The notes below the pieces were generated by a model. It searched no databases. It worked only from the letters and a program-made list of their open reading frames with translations, and had not been told where the DNA came from. The position numbers and the translations under genes are program-made. From the NCBI GenBank assembly GCA_027043685.1, contig JALUFI010000319.1:1-7391 (forward strand): a stretch of DNA of 7,391 nt, in the 5' to 3' direction. Origin of the DNA: Pyrodictiaceae archaeon (lineage in GTDB: Archaea > Thermoproteota > Thermoprotei_A > Sulfolobales > Pyrodictiaceae). This document shows positions 1 to 4,885 of the stretch, one piece after another (the stretch's first letter is position 1; the number at the start of each line of letters is the position of its first letter).

Positions 1-48
1 ACGGGCCCCTCCGGGAAGGCGGAGGGCCCCGTCCCCAACGGGGTGTAA
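1..48 (+). CDS. Possible C-terminal tail of an upstream gene (partial)
   Basis: Frame 1 is open from the first base to a TAA at 46-48 and would encode 15 residues, TGPSGKAEGPVPNGV. The stop lies five bases before the TTG start at 54, and the GGGGTG ribosome binding site of the next gene overlaps its last codons, which is typical operon packing. No function can be read from so short a Gly/Pro-rich tail. The same bases can fold as a hairpin (3-12 with 21-29), so a non-coding explanation is also possible. Confidence 0.4.
   Translation, partial: TGPSGKAEGPVPNGV
40..45 (+). promoter_or_regulatory. Ribosome binding site supporting the TTG start at 54
   Basis: GGGGTG lies 8 bases before TTG 54 and partly matches the archaeal anti-Shine-Dalgarno sequence through GGTG. 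The competing in-frame ATG at 81 has only a weaker, very close AAGGA before it. This favours the longer protein but does not settle the start. Confidence 0.45.
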
Positions 49-53
49 GGGCC

Positions 54-818
54 TTGGCCGGCCTATCCACGGCAAGGACGATGAAGAACATAGGCTTCGC
101 GTTGAGGGTGACCAGCTACATACTACTAGTCGCAGGCGTGTCGCTCGTCGTACTCTACCTCGTGCAGTACATGGATGCATTGAACAAGGCGATAAGCGTA
201 GCAGTGTCCACCGGGGAGCTGGGGCCGCTCCAGAGCGTGCTCTACAACATCCTCTACGCGCCGGTAATCCTTCTCGCGGCGAGCGCCGTCCTCGGCTACA
301 TAGGCGGCAGCCTCGAGAAGAAAGCCGAGGAGGCTAGGAGGGAGTTCCTCGAGAAGCTCTCCGGCCTCGTGCTCATGTACCAGGGGATAAGCATACAGGA
401 GCTCTCGAGGAGGCTCCGCGAGCCACCCAAGGCAGTGGAGGAGGCCCTGGCCGAGATAGCGAGGGAAGGCAAGCTACGGATACGCGTAGACAGCAACGGC
501 TTGATCCACGCGGAGCCCGCCGCACCCCAGCAGCCAGCAGCCGCGCCCTCGCCCACGGTCCCCGTTGCCGCGTCGCCGGTGCCTCCCCCGGCCCAGCCAA
601 TAGCCCCCGAGAGCGACCAGGTGCGCAGCGCCCCCGTGGAGGAGGAGGGTACGCAGATAATGCCCCAGGGCGGGGCGGCGGCCGCGGCATCCGAGGAGCA
701 GCCGCAGGGCGACCTGGAGGAGAGGCTGAGGCGCATAGAGGAGGCCTACCGCCAGGGCCTCATAAGCGAGGAGACGTACCGCCAGCTTGTCGAGAAGCTG
801 AAGAAGGGCGAGGCCTAG
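54..818 (+). CDS. Two-TM membrane protein with winged-helix-like region and C-terminal SHOCT domain
   Basis: This 254-residue protein has hydrophobic helices at about 16-38 and 64-84, with a short loop between them predicted to lie outside. The rest is cytoplasmic. Residues 98-153 look like a winged helix (GISIQELSRRL, then VEEALAEIAREGKLRI and a short beta wing). Residues 154-218 are a Pro/Ala-rich linker. Residues 220-251 match the SHOCT pattern: LRRIEEAYRQGLISEETY followed by RQLVEKLKK. SHOCT hairpins are known as short oligomerisation or interaction modules at protein ends; no enzyme activity is seen. TTG 54 is chosen for its GGGGTG site; ATG 81 would give 245 residues and still keep both membrane helices. 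Its stop overlaps that of the convergent kinase gene. A scaffold or adaptor role near the kinase is inference from proximity alone. Confidence 0.88.
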   Translation: MAGLSTARTMKNIGFALRVTSYILLVAGVSLVVLYLVQYMDALNKAISVAVSTGELGPLQSVLYNILYAPVILLAASAVLGYIGGSLEKKAEEARREFLEKLSGLVLMYQGISIQELSRRLREPPKAVEEALAEIAREGKLRIRVDSNGLIHAEPAAPQQPAAAPSPTVPVAASPVPPPAQPIAPESDQVRSAPVEEEGTQIMPQGGAAAAASEEQPQGDLEERLRRIEEAYRQGLISEETYRQLVEKLKKGEA

Positions 819-2110
819 CCCTCCACGCTGAAAAACGCCGTCATGTAGGGCGGGTTCCGCAGCGAGGAGCCATAGGCGATGAGTATCAGTGTGCGTGGCT
901 CCAGCCAGTAGCAGGGGGAGGGCACGCCGCGGCCCCTCCACACCTCGAACACACCCCTCTTCGTCACTATCGCCGTCCGGTTCGTGCTCCCCAGGTCCCT
1001 TATGCACCACCCGTTGCCGTAGCGGAGTATCTCAAAATGCCTCCTCGATATCCAGCGATACGGGTCACTGACCTCAACGACTATTGCATCCCCTTCACGC
1101 GTCCACGTCACCCTCTGCTCCTCCTCGAGCCCAGTCACCACGCTGCCCCCGGCTCCTGGCTGCACCGTTGTGCCGGGCCTCGCGGCGCTGTGAGGCTTCC
1201 TGCCGAATATCAGCCTAGGCGCGTCGACGTGTATCACAACGCCCATAACCTCGAATCTCGGGACTCCGCGTTTCCCGGAGAGGCCTAGCCCGTTGAGGAA
1301 GTCGAGGGCCTCCCTCGCTGTCGCGAACCTGTCGAGCACGTGCCACGCCATACCCTTCATTATCGCCTCGGCTAGGCGCTTCGAGATGTTCGGGTTGTAC
1401 ATCCTGGGGTCCGGCGGCCGGGGCGGCGGGCTCCTGGGATAGTAGGGACGGAGCACCTTCTCGGGCTCAACCCCGGTGGCCATGTAGAACGCCGTGGCCA
1501 TTGCCCCCCATATGTCGCTCTGGGGGAACGCGTAGCTGTAGAACTGCTCGGGCGCGCTGTACCCCCCGCCAGAGTACACGAGTTCCCCTATGCCGCTCAC
1601 GTTATAGTATATCGCTGTACCCATGTCTATTATCCTCGTGTCCCGGTAGGCGTCGCCAACCATTATGTTCTGGGGCTTGATGTCCCTGTGGACAATGTTC
1701 CTTGAATGCAGGTAGTCGAGTGCGAGGAGGATGGCTGAGAGCCTCGCCCGCACCTCCTGGTCGGGGAGCGGCCCGTTCTCAGCCACATGCTGCTTCAGCG
1801 TAACGCCCCGTACATACTCCTCGACGAGCAGCGGCTGCCCAGCCTCCATGGCCTCATCCACGTATCTAACGATGTTGTGGTGGCGTAGCCCACGGAGAAC
1901 CTGCGCCTCGAACCTCAGCTTCCGTGCAGCGACTGGGAACGGCTTAGGCTCCTTAACCACGACCTTCTCGTCGCTGCCGAGGTCGAGCCCTAGCCAGGCG
2001 ACACCCATGCCGCCGCTGGCCAGCATCCTCTCCACGCGGTAAGCGCTCCTCCCGCCACGGATAACCAGGCCCTCACGCAGCACCGGCAAGGAGCAAGTCA
2101 CCCCCTCCAC
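815..2110 (-). CDS. Ser/Thr protein kinase with C-terminal FHA domain
   Basis: This 431-residue soluble protein kinase should phosphorylate Ser/Thr in the cytoplasm. The kinase domain spans about 22-274: Gly loop LASGGMGVAWLG at 30-41, ATP lysine K53 in VVVKEPK, helix-C E68, hinge EEYVRG near 97-102, catalytic HRD 141-143 in VHRDIKPQN, metal-binding D162 in a DMG (not DFG) triplet, and APE 186-188. The FHA domain spans about 284-431: GR 303-304, SRRH 355-358 and LGSTN 373-377, the residues used to bind phosphothreonine. About 50 residues separate GR from SRRH, far more than in the neighbouring FHA protein (15), and include a TTVQPG motif. No membrane helix is seen. The frame is open to 2323, but that would add an Arg/Pro-rich stretch inside the upstream gene. 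The GTG at 2110 shares its G with that gene's TAG, suggesting translational coupling. Confidence 0.95.
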   Translation of the reverse strand: MEGVTCSLPVLREGLVIRGGRSAYRVERMLASGGMGVAWLGLDLGSDEKVVVKEPKPFPVAARKLRFEAQVLRGLRHHNIVRYVDEAMEAGQPLLVEEYVRGVTLKQHVAENGPLPDQEVRARLSAILLALDYLHSRNIVHRDIKPQNIMVGDAYRDTRIIDMGTAIYYNVSGIGELVYSGGGYSAPEQFYSYAFPQSDIWGAMATAFYMATGVEPEKVLRPYYPRSPPPRPPDPRMYNPNISKRLAEAIMKGMAWHVLDRFATAREALDFLNGLGLSGKRGVPRFEVMGVVIHVDAPRLIFGRKPHSAARPGTTVQPGAGGSVVTGLEEEQRVTWTREGDAIVVEVSDPYRWISRRHFEILRYGNGWCIRDLGSTNRTAIVTKRGVFEVWRGRGVPSPCYWLEPRTLILIAYGSSLRNPPYMTAFFSVEG

Positions 2111-2709
2111 TACCCGCAGGGCTTGGCCCTGCAGAAGCTCTCGAAGCCCCTCTTGCCGCTGCAGGCGGCGAGTAGGGCCTCCACGGCCTCCTCGAGGAGG
2201 CGTAGGCACTTCTCCGCGTCCGGGTCCACCAGTCCCCCGGCTCGGAGGGCGGGGAGGCTGGCTAGGCGCCGGAGCACGCCGACGAGGCTGCAGGGGTCGG
2301 CGCCTAGCCGGATACGGGTACAAGCTGCCTCTACCCCGAGCCTCGCGGCCTCCCGCGTCCTCTCGGCCGCGAGGAGCAGTGCCTCCTGGTCGCCGGCGCC
2401 GCGGCCCAGGAAGGAGAGCAACACGTGGCTCAGGCAGCGGTACTCGTTCTCCCCGAGGGTCCCGGAGGCGTATGCGAGGTCGAGCCTGGCCAGCGCCCTG
2501 CCCAGCAGCCTCGCGGCCTCAGCACTGGGCCCCGTGAACCCGGCCTCCACGAGGCCCCGGGCCGAGAGCACCGCGACGCCGATTAGCAGCCACTCGGAGC
2601 CCTCAAGCGGCCCAGGCTCCAGTAGAAGCTCCCTGGTAAGCGGGTCCATGCGGCCACGTATGAGTCGCGCAGCCTCGGAGGCCAAGGGCTCAAAGACCTC
2701 TAGGCCCAC
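2110..2709 (-). CDS. Helical protein of unknown family, paralogue of the preceding gene
   Basis: I do not recognise this 199-residue protein. It is predicted to be nearly all alpha-helical and soluble, with no signal peptide or membrane segment. Residues 41-93 align without gaps to residues 59-111 of the gene transcribed just before it, with 26 identities in 53 positions by my count. These include LLIG, ALARLD and a G-x-LG-x3-YR-x-L stretch. The last of these (about 73-101) resembles a SHOCT-type helical hairpin. A second shared motif is GADP (137-140 here). The protein is rich in cysteine (seven: 92, 130, 140, 168, 183, 193, 198), which may mean disulfides, known in cytosolic proteins of hyperthermophilic Crenarchaeota. 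The GTG at 2709 has GGGG about 10 bases upstream and starts 5 bases after the previous stop. Its TAG overlaps the kinase GTG, so the two products are probably made together. Confidence 0.85.
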   Translation of the reverse strand: MGLEVFEPLASEAARLIRGRMDPLTRELLLEPGPLEGSEWLLIGVAVLSARGLVEAGFTGPSAEAARLLGRALARLDLAYASGTLGENEYRCLSHVLLSFLGRGAGDQEALLLAAERTREAARLGVEAACTRIRLGADPCSLVGVLRRLASLPALRAGGLVDPDAEKCLRLLEEAVEALLAACSGKRGFESFCRAKPCG

Positions 2710-2714
2710 GGCGC

Positions 2715-3533
2715 CTAGCCCCCGCCGCCGCAGAGCAGGCTAATGGCCCGGTCAAGGGCCTCGAGGCCAGCCCTGGAGCCGAGGCCACGCGCCGCCTCCT
2801 CCACCGCCCCCGAGGCCTCTCGGAGGGTGCTGAGCAGCGAGGCCAGCCGACCAGCCTCCTCCGCCGCGGCCCCCAGCCTCTCCGGGGGCAGCGAGGCAGC
2901 GGCCTCAACCACCCCGCACCTGGCTTCGGCGACCAGCGTTAGCTTAGACGCTAGCCCCCTCAGCTCCTCCCTCAACGCCTCCAGGAGCACGGGGTCGGCC
3001 CCGACGCTCGCCAGGGCCTCGCGTATCCTCCTCAGCCTACTGCACGCCTGCCCGGCCAGTAGCCTCGCCAACGCGGCTGCTCGGAGGACGGCGAGGTGGG
3101 CAGACACGGGCCCCTCGGGCAGCTCCCCGCCGCCCCTCCCGCAGAGCGGCGGCGCGGACCCGGCAACCAGGGGCTCCGCGAGCATCCATAGCGCCCCCGC
3201 CAGCCTCCTGTACGTGGCCATGCCCAGCCTGCCGAAGAGAAACTCCACGTCAAGCCTAGCCAGCGCCTCCCCCACGGCCCTCAGGTCGCTGAGAGTCGGC
3301 TCCACGAACGAAGCCTCAACAACACCCTCGGAAGCCAATGCAGCGATACCAATCAGTAACTCCGGCGCCGCGAGCCCAGCCCGGCCAGCAGCCTCAAGAG
3401 GCTTAAACTCGACAAGCCTCTCAACAATATCCCCGTGCTCACGATACTCCTGCGCCACAAGCCTTGCAGCCGTAGGCCTAATCACCCGCTCAAGGTACTC
3501 CTCGAAGCCGCCACCCCTGCCCAAGCCACCCAA
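2715..3533 (-). CDS. Helical protein of unknown family, first of a tandem paralogous pair
   Basis: This 272-residue protein has no family I recognise. It is Ala/Leu/Arg/Glu-rich and predicted helical throughout, without signal peptide or membrane helix. Residues 59-111 share about half their positions with the next gene. The segment LARLDVEFLFGRLGMATYRR at 91-110 looks like a SHOCT-like hairpin. A Gly/Pro-rich break (125-143) separates this from a C-terminal helical half (144-268) that could form a long bundle or coiled coil. The protein ends in a run of glycines. The TTG at 3533 follows a GAGGGAGA tract directly; another TTG at 3524 is possible, and no ATG is available nearby. A promoter may lie in the 142 bases upstream. 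Being followed after 5 bases by its paralogue and then the kinase suggests an adaptor, substrate or regulator of the kinase, which is inference. Confidence 0.83.
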   Translation of the reverse strand: MGGLGRGGGFEEYLERVIRPTAARLVAQEYREHGDIVERLVEFKPLEAAGRAGLAAPELLIGIAALASEGVVEASFVEPTLSDLRAVGEALARLDVEFLFGRLGMATYRRLAGALWMLAEPLVAGSAPPLCGRGGGELPEGPVSAHLAVLRAAALARLLAGQACSRLRRIREALASVGADPVLLEALREELRGLASKLTLVAEARCGVVEAAASLPPERLGAAAEEAGRLASLLSTLREASGAVEEAARGLGSRAGLEALDRAISLLCGGGG

Positions 3534-3675
3534 TCTCCCTCGCCGCCGACTAGCTCAAGGGATGGGCCGGTTGAATAGCCGGGCCAAGACCCCCAGGGAG
3601 GGAAGAAAGGAGACCCAGGCCGAAGCGGGGAAGCAGAGGCCAATGCCCGGGCACCACGCCACCCTCCCTGCCTCC
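3534..3675 (-). promoter_or_regulatory. Intergenic region: weak promoter candidate and pyrimidine tract
   Basis: Read on the minus strand, a pyrimidine-rich run (complement of about 3591-3613) lies some 65 bases after the stop of the coiled-coil gene and could end its transcript, although it is not a clean U-tract. Further on, CTATTCAA (3578-3571) is a poor TATA-like box centred about 42 bases before TTG 3533, which would leave a leader of about 16 bases containing GAGGGAGA. That box is the loop of a GC-rich inverted repeat (3564-3570 with 3579-3585, imperfect). All of this is weak evidence. Confidence 0.25.
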
Positions 3676-4743
3676 TCACTGTAGCTCCTCGACGCTGCAC
3701 CGCACGCTCCTCCACAGCAGCACGAGCAGCACGATATTGACTACCACAAGGCCAAGCACAGCTATGGTCAGCGTCTCTGAGCGGTTCACGCGCCCGCCCA
3801 GAGCCTCCACGTTGCTCTGGAGGCCCTGGACGCCCCCGCTCAGGCCAGCAATACTCCTATTCAGCTTCATGACGGCACTCTCGATGGCAGAGGTTTTCGA
3901 CGATACAGCCTCGCTAAGCTTAGCGACAGCCATCTTGAGCCTCAACTCCAGGGTCTTGTTAAGGCTCTTGAACCCGGCTGCTACGTTGCTTGACAACGCG
4001 TCTATCCTCGCAACAAGGCTCTCATTCACGGCTCTAAGCTCTTTGCCCAGGCGTCGTATCTCATCCATCACCCGGTCTACGGTCTTCGCGGTTCCTTCGA
4101 GCCGCCTTTCGAGCTTCGTCACGTTGGCTCCCAGGCTCTTGAGCGTCCTGTTGACACCCTTAGCGAGCTTCATCATACTGCTATTCAGGGCTGACACGTC
4201 GGCTGTGAGAGAGGCGTTGAGGCCCTCGAGGGCGTTGCTTAGTGACTGGTTTACCTTGGTCAAGTTCTGGCCGAGCTTCTGGACTGTGTTGTACAGCTCC
4301 TCTAGCTGGCTGGAGACCTTTTCGTAGGCCTTCATCAGCCACAGCGGCTGCGCTGTAGTGAACCCGCCCCACACCGGTGTGGCGATGTACCGGTACTGCT
4401 CCTTGTTGCACGTAAACGCTACAAGCACCAATCCCTTCGGCTCCTTCTCGGCTTTAACGGTGACGTTGAACACAGCCACCCCGAGGCCGGTGCCACCACT
4501 GACAGCCTTGACCCCCGCATTCACCGTCTCAATGCTGCCCTTAACGGCCTCGAGCAGCACCGCCCGGGGCCCGGCAGCCTTGCAGGGCGGCGAGGGGACG
4601 GCGACGAGCGTGTAGAAGGTCTTAGCCTTGCTAGACGAGCTGGCGCCAGTGGCAGCGTTTTCCGCAAAGACCGTAGCCGGGGAGGCCAGCAGTAACGCGG
4701 CCACGGCGGCCAGAAGAGCCAAGCGGCCCAGCCCTATGCGCAT
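3676..4743 (-). CDS. Secreted, C-terminally anchored coiled-coil glycoprotein (surface stalk)
   Basis: This 355-residue surface protein has a signal peptide at about 1-27 (MRIGLGRLALLAAVAALLLA core, likely cut after VFA). A small globular part (28-135) holds two cysteines, C54 and C112, that may pair. A long coiled coil spans about 137-322, and a C-terminal membrane helix lies at about 323-343, followed by a short tail RSVRCSVEELQ inside the cell. Eleven N-x-S/T sequons occur, at 93, 160, 165, 176, 187, 198, 207, 240, 262, 295 and 320. Within the coil, hydrophobic residues recur with 4-3-4 spacing, a hendecad. This recalls the right-handed coiled coil of tetrabrachion from Staphylothermus, but I cannot claim homology. 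ATG 4743 is chosen over a start at 4782 because a strong GGAGGTG site stands 7 bases before it. It lies between the FHA receptor-like gene and the kinase group. The ligand is unknown. Confidence 0.92.
   Translation of the reverse strand: MRIGLGRLALLAAVAALLLASPATVFAENAATGASSSSKAKTFYTLVAVPSPPCKAAGPRAVLLEAVKGSIETVNAGVKAVSGGTGLGVAVFNVTVKAEKEPKGLVLVAFTCNKEQYRYIATPVWGGFTTAQPLWLMKAYEKVSSQLEELYNTVQKLGQNLTKVNQSLSNALEGLNASLTADVSALNSSMMKLAKGVNRTLKSLGANVTKLERRLEGTAKTVDRVMDEIRRLGKELRAVNESLVARIDALSSNVAAGFKSLNKTLELRLKMAVAKLSEAVSSKTSAIESAVMKLNRSIAGLSGGVQGLQSNVEALGGRVNRSETLTIAVLGLVVVNIVLLVLLWRSVRCSVEELQ
3829..4251 (-). repeat. Hendecad (11-residue, 33-base) protein repeat in the coiled-coil gene
   Basis: Protein residues 165-305 can be written as about thirteen 11-residue blocks. 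Four start at 165, 176, 187 and 198; after a two-residue shortening, nine more start at 207, 218, 229, 240, 251, 262, 273, 284 and 295. Hydrophobic residues fill positions 4, 7 or 8, and 11 in most blocks (for example NESLVARIDAL, SSNVAAGFKSL, TSAIESAVMKL). The block at 207 is a poor fit, with Lys at position 4. Eight of the eleven sequons fall exactly at position 1. The DNA copies are diverged. Confidence 0.75.
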
Positions 4744-4885
4744 CAAGTCCCACCTCCCGTGCAGCTCTACGTGGAGACCCATGGTCCGCGAACGCGTGGT
4801 TACACCTTCAGCTGTCCATGCGGCACGGCGTGGGTGAGGAGACGCTTCGTTCGGAAAAGATGGGCCGAGGGGGTATGGGCGCCCG
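4744..4885 (-). other. Intergenic region between FHA membrane gene and coiled-coil gene
   Basis: Apart from the ribosome binding site at 4757-4751, I see only a short T-run on the minus strand (TCTTTTCC, complement of about 4853-4860), some 30 bases after the stop of the FHA gene, which might be a weak terminator. A palindrome GGGCGCCC (4877-4884) sits just after that stop. I see no convincing TATA box, so the coiled-coil gene may be read from the promoter near 6057 or from an unrecognised one. Confidence 0.35.
4751..4757 (-). promoter_or_regulatory. Strong ribosome binding site fixing the start at 4743
   Basis: The minus strand reads GGAGGTG here, an excellent match to the archaeal Shine-Dalgarno sequence, with 7 bases to ATG 4743. 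It rules against the longer reading from 4782, whose additional residues MGLHVELHGRWDL would precede an otherwise standard signal peptide. Confidence 0.8.

Noticed and set aside
3..29. GC-rich hairpin as a terminator or RNA element
   Set aside because: A 9-bp stem with one bulge exists, but GC-rich DNA gives such stems often, no T-run follows, and the bases can be read as the end of a coding frame.
2111..2323. Upstream extension of the kinase frame to 2323, adding 71 residues
   Set aside because: The extra part is Arg/Pro/Gly-rich low complexity and lies entirely inside the coding sequence of the second paralogue; the GTG at 2110 fits tight operon packing.
2715..2730. Glycine run at the C-terminus of the first paralogue as a ubiquitin-like diglycine tail
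   Set aside because: The rest of the protein looks all-helical, not a beta-grasp fold, and the paralogue lacks such a tail.
2123..2743. Open plus-strand frame of 206 codons opposite the second paralogue
   Set aside because: Low-complexity Ser/Arg/Pro translation with no family signal; an antisense shadow.
2743..3684. Open plus-strand frame of 313 codons opposite the first paralogue
   Set aside because: Its Ser/Ala/Arg/Pro-rich translation is typical of the antisense of an Ala/Leu/Glu-rich GC-rich gene. The minus-strand protein has helical periodicity and a paralogue and fits the operon.
3534..4885. Both larger intergenic gaps (3534-3675 and 4744-4885) are exactly 142 bases
   Set aside because: I see no shared sequence between them, so the equal length looks like chance.
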